This document shows, one piece after another, positions 46,663-56,490 of a DNA stretch of 64,000 bases. The position numbers and the translations under genes were made by a program. This stretch comes from Bacteroides intestinalis (GTDB taxonomy: Bacteria; Bacteroidota; Bacteroidia; Bacteroidales; Bacteroidaceae): positions 186,001-250,000 of the forward strand of contig NZ_CABJDN010000005.1 of the NCBI RefSeq assembly GCF_902364365.1, written 5' to 3'. Numbering within the stretch: position 1 is the first letter of the stretch; each line of letters begins with the position of its first letter. Below the pieces are notes generated by a model. The model was not told the origin of the DNA, made no database searches, and saw only the letters and a list, made by a program, of their open reading frames with translations.

Positions 46663-47013
46663 TTATTTAGCAATACTACTTACCTTATACTTTTTCTGCT
46701 CAAAAGAGTTTCTACACGAAAGCATAGCAAATAGCTTATATAGCAAAATAGTCATCATTAGGTAAGCCAATTCTATCCAGATATAAAAGATTAAACCACT
46801 TGTAAAATAATAGAAAACATACAAATTTCCTGTCCATAAGAAGTTAAGAGTTTGTCGATAAGGAGTTAACTTCTTACAGGCTTGAAAAATACTGTTTATA
46901 AAATCCTGAATATCAAATAGTACAAATCTACTAAGAATTCTGCCTATTTTACCGCGATTTTTCTTAAATGCTGATGCATAAATAATAGACAATTCAACAA
47001 TAAACCGGAAAAA
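46663..47013 (-). pseudogene. Fragment of an unknown membrane protein
   Basis: An open frame with no ATG near its beginning; the first usable start is TTG at 46992. It reads SIIYASAFKKNRGKIGRIL, then two hydrophobic segments (FLWTGNLYVFYYFTSGLIFYIW; AYLMMTILLYKLFAML). Codon choice looks genuine, but the missing start and the stop immediately before it suggest an N-terminally truncated gene. It may be a chance frame. It occupies most of the interval between the tailspike-like gene and the polysaccharide promoter. Confidence 0.3.
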
Positions 47014-47038
47014 CTAACGTTTATTGGCATAAGAGAGT

Positions 47039-47046
47039 TATTTTTG
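47039..47046 (+). promoter_or_regulatory. -7 promoter element of the polysaccharide operon
   Basis: TATTTTTG matches TAnnTTTG and is 35 bp before the first gene. No flanking inverted repeats of the kind that invert capsule promoters in B. fragilis were seen. Confidence 0.55.
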
Positions 47047-47081
47047 CAACCAATCAAACTATAAAAATATTAAAATATACG

Positions 47082-47882
47082 ATGAAGATTAAAACGCTGA
47101 TACCTGCCCTTTCACTTCTTATATTAATGTCGTGCAAAACAACGAACGACTCAATTGCATATTTCCAAGATCTAGATAATTTGGCTGCATATTCCAGAGA
47201 TAGTATTAATTATGCCCCTAAAATAGTGCCTGATGACGAATTGTCTATTACTATATCAGGAGTGGATCCTAATGCTGTGGCTGTATTCAATATGCCTTTG
47301 TCCAGCTATATGACACCCGGTGAGACCAATGTAACCATGACACCTGTACTACATACATACTTGGTAGATTCTCATGGTAAAATCGACTTCCCTGTGCTTG
47401 GCAAAATCTCTGTAGCAGGAATGACTCGTAGTGAGTTAACGGATCTGATGACTGATAAACTGGCTACTTATGTAAAAGATCCGATTGTAACAGTTCAAAT
47501 ACGCAATTTTAAAGTTTCGGTTCTGGGCGAAGTAACTAAACCTGGTACGGTCAGTGTCCCCAATGAACGTCTATCTATCCTTGATGCTATTGGTATGGCA
47601 GGAGATCTAACCATTTATGGTAATCGCAAAAATGTATTACTTATACGTGATAACGGAGGTAAAAAGGAATATCATCGTTTTGACCTCACTTCTATAGAAT
47701 CTCTGAATTCACCTTATTACTATTTACAACAAAATGATGTGCTGTATGTAGAACCTAACAAGGCCCGAAAAGGTAATGCCAAATATAGCCAAAACCAACA
47801 ATTCAATATATCATTAGCTTCTACTATAATCAGCGCCATCTCTGTCTTGGCATCATTAGGAATCGCATTATTGGTAAAATAA
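47082..47882 (+). CDS. Outer-membrane polysaccharide export lipoprotein (Wza family)
   Basis: 266 residues. Lipobox SLLILMSC at about 12-19, a Poly_export domain (PKIVPDDELSITISGVDP; GKIDFPVLGKISVAGMTR), then SLBB repeats (VSVLGEVTKPGTVSVPNERLSILDAIGMAG), and a C-terminal membrane segment. The protein forms the outer-membrane channel for capsule or exopolysaccharide. It is 10 bp before the chain-length gene. No UpxY/UpxZ-type genes precede it. Confidence 0.93.
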   Translation: MKIKTLIPALSLLILMSCKTTNDSIAYFQDLDNLAAYSRDSINYAPKIVPDDELSITISGVDPNAVAVFNMPLSSYMTPGETNVTMTPVLHTYLVDSHGKIDFPVLGKISVAGMTRSELTDLMTDKLATYVKDPIVTVQIRNFKVSVLGEVTKPGTVSVPNERLSILDAIGMAGDLTIYGNRKNVLLIRDNGGKKEYHRFDLTSIESLNSPYYYLQQNDVLYVEPNKARKGNAKYSQNQQFNISLASTIISAISVLASLGIALLVK

Positions 47883-47892
47883 AATCACTGTT

Positions 47893-49443
47893 ATGTCTCA
47901 ACAAAACCAATTGAATGATATCGGGAAACTAAAAGAAATTTTAGTATTCTATTTGAGAAGATGGAAAATATTCATAGTCAGTCTCATCGTATGTATCAGC
48001 ATTGCTATATTGTATATATATATAACTAAACCTGTTTATTTGGTAACAGCAAACATCCTTGTGGAAGAAAAAGAAAGTAGCCCAATGAATCAGATGCAGT
48101 CGATGATGAAAGGATTTTCTTTAACCGACGTTTTCGGAGGAAATTCCAGCATACATAATGAAATAGAACTGATTCGTTCCTTCTCTATGTTTCGCCGTGT
48201 AGTTAAGAGTTTAAATCTGAATGAAAAGTATAGTTCCGGTGAATGGATATTTCCAATATCTTATTATAAGAACAGTCCTGTGGTTATTACTCCTATAAAT
48301 GATATTGCGGACACCCTCACTGCGACTTTAAAATTCAAAATCAAAAGTTCAGGAAAAAATGTAAAAGTAAAAATGTCCAAGGGATTTAAAACCTTACATG
48401 AGGAGACTTTTTCGTTACCTTTCATTATGCAAACTTCTTATGGAGATTTTAAGATAGAGACAACCCAGTTCTATAACCCTGACAAAGAAATCAATGTAAA
48501 AGTCAGTTTTTCCGGATATGATTATGCCACCGAAATGCTACAAAAAGAAGTAGAGGTGGATTTTGCGACTAAAAAGGCCAACATCATCAATATGCAACTT
48601 AAAGAAAAAAACATCAAGAAAGGAAAAGATGTCCTGAACGAATTGATTGCTTCTTATAATACCTCCAGCAAAGAACGCCGAAATGCTCTGGCAGGCAATA
48701 TGGTACTCTTTCTGGATGAGCGTATTAATCTTATATCAAAAGAACTGGTAGAAATAGAAAAACAAATAGAAAGCTATAAGAAAGAAAATTCTCTGACTGA
48801 CATTGAGGCGGAAGCTAAAATTATACTGGATAAAAGTACTAATTTCAAAGAACGGTTGATTGAAGCAGAAACTCAATATACCGTTATTGAGTTAGTGGAG
48901 GATTTTTTGCTGAAACCAGAAAACCGTTTCTCACTGGTTCCTTTAAATATCGGACTGAATGACCGTACCGTCTTAGAGGGACTTCAAAAATACAACGAAG
49001 CGCTATTGGAACGTTTAAGATTATTGAAAACAACCCAGGGAAATACTCCAACCCTCGATATCATGAACGAGCAGATAGATGCAATGCATGACAATATGTT
49101 GGCAACTATCCGGAGTTTGAAGTCCGGTTTCAGCCATGCTAAGGAAAACTTGCAAGAACAAGGAGATTATTTCATGGCTCGTATAAAAGGCATGCCTACA
49201 CAAGAAAGGGAGTTTATTGATATCAAGCGCCAACAGATGATCAAGCAGGAATTATTTGTATTCCTGTTGCAAAAAAAAGAAGAAAATGCATTGTCTATGG
49301 CTGTAACTACTCCTAAAGCTGAAATTGTAGATAAAGCCTATACTTTACAGACGCCTGTCAGCCCACGCCCTATGAGACTGTTGGCTTTTGCTATGAGTAT
49401 TGCAATTATAGGAGCAGGTTGTTACATCAAAGTTAGATATTAG
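47893..49443 (+). CDS. Polysaccharide chain-length determinant (Wzz/GumC-like, no kinase)
   Basis: 516 residues. Two membrane helices (IFIVSLIVCISIAILYIYI near 30; LLAFAMSIAIIGAGCYI at the C-terminus) enclose a periplasmic coiled-coil region (about 250-470; KENLQEQGDYFMARIKGMP). The C-terminal motif TPVSPRPMRL precedes the last helix. Full GumC/Wzc proteins carry a tyrosine kinase domain after this helix; here the protein ends 5 residues beyond it. It controls chain length or bridges to the export channel. Confidence 0.9.
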   Translation: MSQQNQLNDIGKLKEILVFYLRRWKIFIVSLIVCISIAILYIYITKPVYLVTANILVEEKESSPMNQMQSMMKGFSLTDVFGGNSSIHNEIELIRSFSMFRRVVKSLNLNEKYSSGEWIFPISYYKNSPVVITPINDIADTLTATLKFKIKSSGKNVKVKMSKGFKTLHEETFSLPFIMQTSYGDFKIETTQFYNPDKEINVKVSFSGYDYATEMLQKEVEVDFATKKANIINMQLKEKNIKKGKDVLNELIASYNTSSKERRNALAGNMVLFLDERINLISKELVEIEKQIESYKKENSLTDIEAEAKIILDKSTNFKERLIEAETQYTVIELVEDFLLKPENRFSLVPLNIGLNDRTVLEGLQKYNEALLERLRLLKTTQGNTPTLDIMNEQIDAMHDNMLATIRSLKSGFSHAKENLQEQGDYFMARIKGMPTQEREFIDIKRQQMIKQELFVFLLQKKEENALSMAVTTPKAEIVDKAYTLQTPVSPRPMRLLAFAMSIAIIGAGCYIKVRY

Positions 49444-49455
49444 AAGAGCTTGGAA

Positions 49456-50868
49456 ATGTTGCAAAAAGAACAGTTAGGATTATGTCCGGAGGATTTTGTT
49501 CTTCCGGCCTCTTTCTTATTATCCATGTCCTTGTTAGGTCTGGAGTTTCCTTTTGCATATATATTAGTCTTCATCGTCCTGTATCTCTCACTGATAGTAA
49601 ACAAGTATGATTTCCTGTTACAAAGTACGATCTTATTTGGAGTATTTGGTTTCTATGATGAAAATGTGACTTTTCCCATTAAGATGCACGATTTGCTATT
49701 CATCGTATATATAGCCGGATTCTTTATTTATTGGAAGAAGAAAAACATCAGTAAACTGCTGATATTGATTTCAGCATATATATTGTTCTTGATTTTCGTT
49801 GCAATGCTGAGTGACGAAACCTTGATTGTACAAATAAGAAGATTAAGATTATATATGCATATTCTTTATTTTCTTTTTCCTTTGTTGGTTTTCAGAAATC
49901 ACGATTTCGAAATCGATAAGTTCTTCAAAAAGCTGTTCATTTATGTGCTAATTATCAGTAGCTTCTACATTCTGGATTCTTTAGTATTCAGTAGTAATAT
50001 CCTAGTACCGCGTACAACATGGGGAGATCTGACCTATACGACTTTAGAGATGAATCTGTTTGGTGAATTTCTCAGAATATATCCTCCGGGAATGTATTTT
50101 GTGGCACTACTTTTATTTCCTATGCTTTATCTCTATAAAACTCCCTTAAAATATATATTGATCATAGCACTGGGATTAATTTGTACGAAAACATTCAGTG
50201 TCATAGGAGGAGTCTTGATTACCATCTTCTGCTTTTATGGTACATGGAAGAAGAAAATCATATATTTGGTAATCGGATCTGTGATGTTGGCCGCCGGATA
50301 TGTATTAGACGGACAAATGAATGGAGCATTGCGTGTTCAACATCTGGTAGGTCAGTTTACCTCCTTTGCATCTTATCGTTCTGTAGAAGATGCTATGAGT
50401 GACATGGACAATCTGGCTGAATTCGGTTCTGACAGAGGTGCACAGATCATTCCTAAAATAGAATTGCTCACTTCTACACAAAAGCTCATGCTTGGGTTTG
50501 GGTTTCTCCATAACGAGTTAACAACCAATGATGATTACATCATCCATAATGAATATTACTCTGATCAATCGGCAGCCGAAGAGGTAGCCTCTTTAGTAGA
50601 GGTTACACAAGTCCAGACTATACTTGATACAGGACTCATTGGTTTTTGTGTGCAACATTTATTCTATATTGCCATTTACTTTTTCCTTCGAAAATATAAG
50701 TATAGCAATTTGTATCTTGTAACTCTTGTTTGCATTTCTATTTTTGGTGTCGGAGGATTCGCCGGTCTGAATATTCCACATGGACTTTTATTATTAGGAC
50801 TGGCTTTGGGATGTGTTTTACTTGCGAATAAAGAAATCTGGAATGTTAAGTCGTCTGTTTCTATATGA
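49456..50868 (+). CDS. Wzy-like polysaccharide polymerase
   Basis: 470 residues, mostly hydrophobic with roughly 11 membrane segments and a large periplasmic loop at about 285-390 (GAQIIPKIELL; DDYIIHNEYY). This arrangement fits Wzy/O-antigen ligase-like polymerases, which join repeat units in the periplasm. Identity rests on topology and position rather than strong motifs. A TTG lies 6 bp upstream of the chosen ATG. Confidence 0.72.
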   Translation: MLQKEQLGLCPEDFVLPASFLLSMSLLGLEFPFAYILVFIVLYLSLIVNKYDFLLQSTILFGVFGFYDENVTFPIKMHDLLFIVYIAGFFIYWKKKNISKLLILISAYILFLIFVAMLSDETLIVQIRRLRLYMHILYFLFPLLVFRNHDFEIDKFFKKLFIYVLIISSFYILDSLVFSSNILVPRTTWGDLTYTTLEMNLFGEFLRIYPPGMYFVALLLFPMLYLYKTPLKYILIIALGLICTKTFSVIGGVLITIFCFYGTWKKKIIYLVIGSVMLAAGYVLDGQMNGALRVQHLVGQFTSFASYRSVEDAMSDMDNLAEFGSDRGAQIIPKIELLTSTQKLMLGFGFLHNELTTNDDYIIHNEYYSDQSAAEEVASLVEVTQVQTILDTGLIGFCVQHLFYIAIYFFLRKYKYSNLYLVTLVCISIFGVGGFAGLNIPHGLLLLGLALGCVLLANKEIWNVKSSVSI

Positions 50869-52181
50869 AAGCCAAGATAGAGTCATATAAAAGTGGAGCT
50901 ATATATTCTGCGGGATTAAGCGTTGTAGTAAAATTCATCGCTTTTTTCCAGAACTTCCTGATCGCTTATTATCTGGGAGCCGGGACGGGGACGGATATTT
51001 ATTTTTATATGTTCGGAGGCATGATAGCTGCTTGTGAAATTCTTCAAAGCATCACTTCTTCCATACTGATTCCCCGCTCCATGTTATTAAGGAATCAAGA
51101 CTCATTTCATACTGAAAACGCATATTTGAATGCTTTTTTATATACCATTCTCTCGATAGCAATTATCATTATAGGCATTATACTGATAAATGGAAAAGAA
51201 TGCCTGTTATTGCTTTCCAATTTTTCGGCACAGGATATTGATATACATTTGCCGTTATTATATATTTTACTACCTGCCTCCATACCTTATATAATCAATG
51301 TTGTATATGTAGAAGTTTTGGCATCTTATAAGTATTTTATTTTTCCACAAATCATTACTGTAATCAATAATATATTCATTATTCTTTTCATAGTTTTATT
51401 TCATGCTTCACTCGGCGTTTTTTCATTGGCGGTCGGTTTTGGTATTGCAACTATAATAAACTTTTTATGGCTGGTCATTTTTATAAGACGTAATCTATCA
51501 TGGAGTTATTCATGTTTTTCATTTACACATCTGAAAGATAGTTTCAGTGATATATGTGTCAAGCTTGTAAATGATTCTACAATGGCATTCACAACTATGT
51601 TTCCGATGTACCTCCTTTCCATGTTCTATCCGGGAACTATTACAGTGATAACTTATGCTAACAAACTATTACAAGCACCAATGATTTTGTTAGTTCAGCT
51701 TTTTGCAGTTTTACAAATAAAACTGAGTGAGTTGTATTCCAAACATCTCGGACGGGAAATGAAGCGTACTTATATAGAAATCGGAGGGAAGTCAATACTT
51801 TTAAGTTTGATTGGCGCTATTTTCTTTTTTATTCTTCGCAGACCTATTGTAGAAATATGCTTTGGCAATGGAGCCATGACACCTGAAAATATTGAAGTAT
51901 TTATTGAAGTACTGGGCATACTTATTATCAGTATCCCATTTTCTATTATCACTGCTGTATCAACACGCATGTTATTCGTTATGCGTAAAATAAAGACATA
52001 TACATTTCTGATGATCCCCTGCAACATAATTACGTGCGTTTTGTACTATTGGTTAATTGAGCAAAAAGGTGTGAATGGTTATGCTGTGGCAGATGTTTCA
52101 ATGGAAGTTGTTAAATCAGTAATGCTGTTGGGATGTACTCTCCTGCTACTGAGAAAAATAAAATGCAAATATGAAAATTAG
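50865..52181 (+). CDS. MurJ/Wzx-like flippase
   Basis: 438 residues with about 14 membrane segments. The start (VKFIAFFQNFLIAYYLGAGTGTDIYFYMF) resembles the MurJ/MviN family. Flippases of this kind turn lipid-linked oligosaccharide across the inner membrane. The gene overlaps both neighbours (4 bp before, 11 bp after), showing tight coupling within the operon. Confidence 0.83.
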   Translation: MKAKIESYKSGAIYSAGLSVVVKFIAFFQNFLIAYYLGAGTGTDIYFYMFGGMIAACEILQSITSSILIPRSMLLRNQDSFHTENAYLNAFLYTILSIAIIIIGIILINGKECLLLLSNFSAQDIDIHLPLLYILLPASIPYIINVVYVEVLASYKYFIFPQIITVINNIFIILFIVLFHASLGVFSLAVGFGIATIINFLWLVIFIRRNLSWSYSCFSFTHLKDSFSDICVKLVNDSTMAFTTMFPMYLLSMFYPGTITVITYANKLLQAPMILLVQLFAVLQIKLSELYSKHLGREMKRTYIEIGGKSILLSLIGAIFFFILRRPIVEICFGNGAMTPENIEVFIEVLGILIISIPFSIITAVSTRMLFVMRKIKTYTFLMIPCNIITCVLYYWLIEQKGVNGYAVADVSMEVVKSVMLLGCTLLLLRKIKCKYEN

Positions 52182-53079
52182 TATTATTACACCGGTATAT
52201 AATAGGGAAGACTGCATTAGTAGATGTATAGAGAGTGTAGCAATTCAGGCTGAAGGAGTAGAACACTGGATTGTGAACGATGGTTCCACCGATGCTACAT
52301 TGTCTATAGTACGACAGTTTGCCGATAAGTATCCGCATATTCATTTATTAACATACGAATGTAATGCCGGAGTAGGAGCAGCACGAAATGCCGCCATACA
52401 AAAATGCACCGGAGACTACATCCTTTTTGTGGATAGCGATGACTATCTTGCTGAAAATGCGATTGCTTTTATCCGAACAACTATAAAAGAATCTCCCTCT
52501 TATCTTCATTATTTGTTTGCGACAAATGGGCGTATGTCTTTCTATGAGACCTATCACCTATTAGAGCAAAAACAAACTGTACTAACCTATTTTGACTGGT
52601 TAAGAGGCAAGGTTGGTGGTGATTTTGTACATGTTATGAATCGTGGTATGTTGCAAAAATTCCCTTTTAATGAAGAATTACGAATTTATGAAGAAACTAA
52701 TTTTCTAAAACTGCACCGCTATTCAAGAGAGCAGTTATTCACTAACCAAATTATAGTCTATACGGAACTGAACAGACAAGATTCTGTATCTTTACAGTAT
52801 AGGTTAAACAATTCACGCGCTATACGTTTGGAATACATAGCATTGCAAAATATTATATATGATTTTTATGATGATTATGTAGCTGCTGGAGCATTAGTGC
52901 AAATACATGAACGCATCAGGAAATATCGTTTTCTGGCAATAGCTGTCAATGATTATAGAGATGACGAGTTAATACCAAAGAACCAGTTATTACAGGTTTT
53001 CAAAATATTAAAGCTGGGATATTTGATGCGTATGTTTATTATTATTCATTCTCATATAAAATATATGTTTAAGAAATGA
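52171..53079 (+). CDS. Family 2 glycosyltransferase
   Basis: 302 residues. GT-A fold with SIITPVYNREDCISRCIESV at the N-terminus, VNDGSTDAT, and the metal-binding DXD motif in FVDSDDYLAEN at about 89-99. It adds a sugar to the growing lipid-linked repeat at the cytoplasmic face. Donor and acceptor cannot be read from sequence. Overlaps the preceding gene by 11 bp. Confidence 0.9.
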   Translation: MKISIITPVYNREDCISRCIESVAIQAEGVEHWIVNDGSTDATLSIVRQFADKYPHIHLLTYECNAGVGAARNAAIQKCTGDYILFVDSDDYLAENAIAFIRTTIKESPSYLHYLFATNGRMSFYETYHLLEQKQTVLTYFDWLRGKVGGDFVHVMNRGMLQKFPFNEELRIYEETNFLKLHRYSREQLFTNQIIVYTELNRQDSVSLQYRLNNSRAIRLEYIALQNIIYDFYDDYVAAGALVQIHERIRKYRFLAIAVNDYRDDELIPKNQLLQVFKILKLGYLMRMFIIIHSHIKYMFKK

Positions 53080-54131
53080 GAATCTTGCATCTGATATATT
53101 CATTAAATGTAGGCGGTGCTGAACGCATGGTAATTACTCTCGCTAATTATCAAGTGCAAAGTAATCAAGTAGGATTATGCATTATCAATAATCTATATTC
53201 TCAAAAGTTATTGAACGAATTAGATAGTAGAATACAAGTGTTCCGTATCAATCGTAAAAAAGCAAGTCGTAATATTCTGGACGTATTTCAATTGAACAGA
53301 TATGTCTTTAAGTTCCATCCGGATATACTTCATATCCATGATTCGGATGCTATCCTTTATATACCTATTCGCTCTTTTTACCATACGATATTGACTATTC
53401 ATGCAATGGATTTGCCATTAAAAGGGTACAAGCTTTATAATCAGACTGTGGCAATTTCCAAAGCTGTGGCCGATAATACTGAGAATCGAGGACTTTGTAG
53501 ACCGGAAGTAATATACAATGGAATTTCAACTTCTGCAATCCAGCGAACAAAGAAGAATATCCCCAATGCTGAACAAAATTTTCGCATTGTGCAAGTAGGC
53601 AGATTGGAACATGGTATTAAAGGACAACATTTAATATTAAAAGCTTTACATAGATTATCTTCTTCCCATATTAGTGTAGATTTTATTGGGGATGGCAGTT
53701 CTTATAACTATCTGAAAGAAGTAACCCGACAGCTCAAACTGGAGAAACAGGTAAACTTTCTAGGTAATCGTGATATAGAATGGATATATCATCATTTGTG
53801 TGATTATCACTTATTGGTTCAACCATCAATAAGCGAAGGATTTGGACTTACTATTGCTGAAGGTATGGCTGCGGGAGTCCCTGTACTTGTATCTGACCTG
53901 CCCGCTCCTTTAGAAATAATAGACAAAGGTAAACAAGGTTATTATTTCAGGCACAACGATGTGGATGATCTCTGTCGGATGTTACGTTATATAATTAAAC
54001 ATTATGAAGAAGCTCTGCAACTTTCTGATAAAGCACAGACATTTGTAGCAGTTAATTTTGATTCCAACCTAATAGCCCAACAATATATCAATTTATACAA
54101 TGAAAAGATTAAAGATACTTATAGTCAGTAA
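53076..54131 (+). CDS. Family 4 glycosyltransferase
   Basis: 351 residues, GT-B fold. The N-terminus LHLIYSLNVGGAERMV has the conserved GGAE, and the nucleotide-sugar region is SISEGFGLTIAEGMAAGVPVLVSD with the E-x7-E pair. Overlaps the GT2 gene by 4 bp and the next GT4 gene by 32 bp. Confidence 0.9.
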   Translation: MRILHLIYSLNVGGAERMVITLANYQVQSNQVGLCIINNLYSQKLLNELDSRIQVFRINRKKASRNILDVFQLNRYVFKFHPDILHIHDSDAILYIPIRSFYHTILTIHAMDLPLKGYKLYNQTVAISKAVADNTENRGLCRPEVIYNGISTSAIQRTKKNIPNAEQNFRIVQVGRLEHGIKGQHLILKALHRLSSSHISVDFIGDGSSYNYLKEVTRQLKLEKQVNFLGNRDIEWIYHHLCDYHLLVQPSISEGFGLTIAEGMAAGVPVLVSDLPAPLEIIDKGKQGYYFRHNDVDDLCRMLRYIIKHYEEALQLSDKAQTFVAVNFDSNLIAQQYINLYNEKIKDTYSQ

Positions 54132-55302
54132 ATTCTTATATGCACGTGGAGGAGCAGAAGTTTATGCCATGAATTTGGGAGAAATGCTGCAAAAGCAAGG
54201 ACATGAAGTCTGTTTCTTTTCAATGCATCATCCGCAGAATATCCATGTAAATGAGGATAAATATTTCGCAAAAGAGGTATCTTTCTTTCAGCCATCAATC
54301 AGTGGAAAAATCAATGCAGCTTTACGTATCTTCGGAACTGGAATAAAACGAAATTACGAGAAAATATTAGATGATTTTCAGCCGGATATTGTTCACCTAA
54401 ATAATATACATTCTTATCTTTCACCTATAGTTGCCAGATTGGCACATAAAAAAGGTATTAAGGTAATATGGACCGTTCATGATTATAAGTTGATATGTCC
54501 TGCATATTCTTGCCTCTGTAATGGGATGCCTTGTGAGGCATGTTTCACAGACAAATCCAAGGTTGTATCCCGCCGATGCATGAAAAATAGTTTTCTTGCC
54601 AGTCTTCTCGCCTGGAGTGAAGCTGTATATTGGAATAAAGAAAGACTATCTGAATGGACAGATGCTTTTATCTGTCCCAGTAATTTTATAGCACAGAAGA
54701 TGATGAAAGGAGGTTATTCGGCGGATAAACTTCACGTTATTTGCAATTTTATTAACGACGAGAAAGTTAAATTCATCATCGAATCAACGTCAGAAGAAAG
54801 AGAAAGTGCTTATGCATATATAGGGCGCCTTTCAGAAGAAAAGGGAGTTATAGAATTGCTAAAAGTCGCAGATCGTTTACCATATAAACTATATATAGCG
54901 GGAAACGGGCCTTTAGAAAATGAACTGAAACGAGTCTATTCATCTAATCATATCAAGTTCCTCGGACATTTATCTGCTATGGAAATTATTGGATTATTGA
55001 AGAGAGTACAATTTTCTATGGTTCCTTCTATTTGCTATGAAAATAATCCACTCAGCGCTATCGAATCATTATGTTGTGGCACTCCCGTATGCGGTAGGCG
55101 TATTGGTGGTATTCCTGAATTATTAGAAAAAGATGCTGATAATCGCCTGTTTTCTAATGAAGTAGAGCTTATAACATCTCTTTCGGATATGTTTATTTCT
55201 TCTTCGGAGGTAGATAGACAAAAACTATCTGTAACCTCATGTGAACGCTTTTCTGCCGAACTATATTATCGAAAATGGTTGGAAGTTGTTCAAAGCATTT
55301 AA
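54100..55302 (+). CDS. Family 4 glycosyltransferase
   Basis: 400 residues, GT-B fold. N-terminal SKFLYARGGAEVYAMNLGEML, a central Cys-rich insertion (CPAYSCLCNGMPCEACF), and C-terminal PSICYENNPLSAIESLCCGTPV holding the donor-binding acidic pair. The 32-bp overlap with the preceding gene is unusually long; the start is supported by the family N-terminus. Confidence 0.9.
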   Translation: MKRLKILIVSKFLYARGGAEVYAMNLGEMLQKQGHEVCFFSMHHPQNIHVNEDKYFAKEVSFFQPSISGKINAALRIFGTGIKRNYEKILDDFQPDIVHLNNIHSYLSPIVARLAHKKGIKVIWTVHDYKLICPAYSCLCNGMPCEACFTDKSKVVSRRCMKNSFLASLLAWSEAVYWNKERLSEWTDAFICPSNFIAQKMMKGGYSADKLHVICNFINDEKVKFIIESTSEERESAYAYIGRLSEEKGVIELLKVADRLPYKLYIAGNGPLENELKRVYSSNHIKFLGHLSAMEIIGLLKRVQFSMVPSICYENNPLSAIESLCCGTPVCGRRIGGIPELLEKDADNRLFSNEVELITSLSDMFISSSEVDRQKLSVTSCERFSAELYYRKWLEVVQSI

Positions 55303-55310
55303 AATTTAGA

Positions 55311-55318
55311 TATATTTG
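55311..55318 (+). promoter_or_regulatory. Possible internal -7 promoter element within the polysaccharide operon
   Basis: TATATTTG matches TAnnTTTG, 18 bp before the next glycosyltransferase ATG, in the first non-overlapping gap after wzx. It could give separate expression of the downstream genes. Confidence 0.4.
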
Positions 55319-55336
55319 TCTTTAAGATAAAGAAAT

Positions 55337-56434
55337 ATGAAAATTGTAGTAACAGGGACCAGAGGCATTCCCGGTATACAGGGAGGGGTAGAAACGCATT
55401 GCGAAGAGCTCTATCCATTAATTGCAGATAAACAGCATGAAATTATTGTTGTTCGCCGTCCCTATTATGCAGTGGATCATTCTGTAAAAGTATATAAACA
55501 AGTTATTATAAAAGACATAAGAGTGCTGCGTAACAAGCATTTGGAAGCTTTCATACATACTTTCTTGGCCGTGTTATATGCACGCAAAGTAAAAGCAGAT
55601 ATTGTACATATTCATGCAGTAGGTCCGGCATTAATGACCCCTTTAGTACGATTATTAGGTATGAAAGCGGTAATCACCCATCATGGTCCAGATTATGATC
55701 GTGATAAATGGGGAAAGTTTGCCAAATGGATACTTCGTATGGGAGAAAAAACAGGAATGTACTATGCTAATCATATCATAGTTATTTCTGAACATATCAG
55801 ACGAATGATTCAACAGAAATATCCAGATAAGAAAAATATAACACTGATCTACAATGGAATAAATCCAGTATTTCCTGCACGTAGCACTGAACATCTTCAA
55901 AGTCTGGATTTGACAGAATATGGTTATATTTTAGCAGTAGGGCGTCTTGTGAAAGAGAAAGGCTTTGATAAACTAATTGAAGCCTTCAAACAACTATCTC
56001 CAGTATCTATAAAATTAGTAATAGCTGGGGATGCTGATTATCAGGATGAATATACTCAGAAGTTAAAAGAAATGTGTAAAGGGCAGAAGAACATACGCCT
56101 GGTAGGCTTTATCAAAGGAGAAAAACTTGCACAATTATATACATACGCACGGATATTTGTATTACCTTCCACGCATGAAGGATTGCCTATCGCACTACTT
56201 GAAGCTATGAGTTATAATTGTCCGGTACTGGCAAGTGATATTCCTGCTAATAAGGAAATAGAATTACCGGAGGAATGTTACTTCAAAAGTGGAGATTTAT
56301 CCTGTTTGCAACAGGCTCTGAAGAAACAATTGGAAAATGCTCAGACAGAACGGGTTTCTTACAACTTGTCTGCATATAACTGGACCAATATAGCCGGACA
56401 GACCAAAGAAATATATAATTCTCTAATATTATAA
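55337..56434 (+). CDS. Family 4 glycosyltransferase with DUF1972-like N-terminus
   Basis: 365 residues, GT-B fold. The start TGTRGIPGIQGGVETHCEEL is typical of a rhamnosyl-/DUF1972-type group. VGRLVKEKGFDKLIEAF and PSTHEGLPIALLEAMSYNCPVLASD form the donor site. It is preceded by a possible internal promoter. Confidence 0.9.
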   Translation: MKIVVTGTRGIPGIQGGVETHCEELYPLIADKQHEIIVVRRPYYAVDHSVKVYKQVIIKDIRVLRNKHLEAFIHTFLAVLYARKVKADIVHIHAVGPALMTPLVRLLGMKAVITHHGPDYDRDKWGKFAKWILRMGEKTGMYYANHIIVISEHIRRMIQQKYPDKKNITLIYNGINPVFPARSTEHLQSLDLTEYGYILAVGRLVKEKGFDKLIEAFKQLSPVSIKLVIAGDADYQDEYTQKLKEMCKGQKNIRLVGFIKGEKLAQLYTYARIFVLPSTHEGLPIALLEAMSYNCPVLASDIPANKEIELPEECYFKSGDLSCLQQALKKQLENAQTERVSYNLSAYNWTNIAGQTKEIYNSLIL

Positions 56435-56490
56435 AACAATATAGATAACAATTTAACGTTCTATATACTAAAGAATTCTGTATTTTAAGA

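Noticed and set aside
46993..47081. Invertible capsule promoter
   Set aside because: No matching inverted repeats flank the -7 element at 47039, and no tyrosine recombinase gene is nearby.
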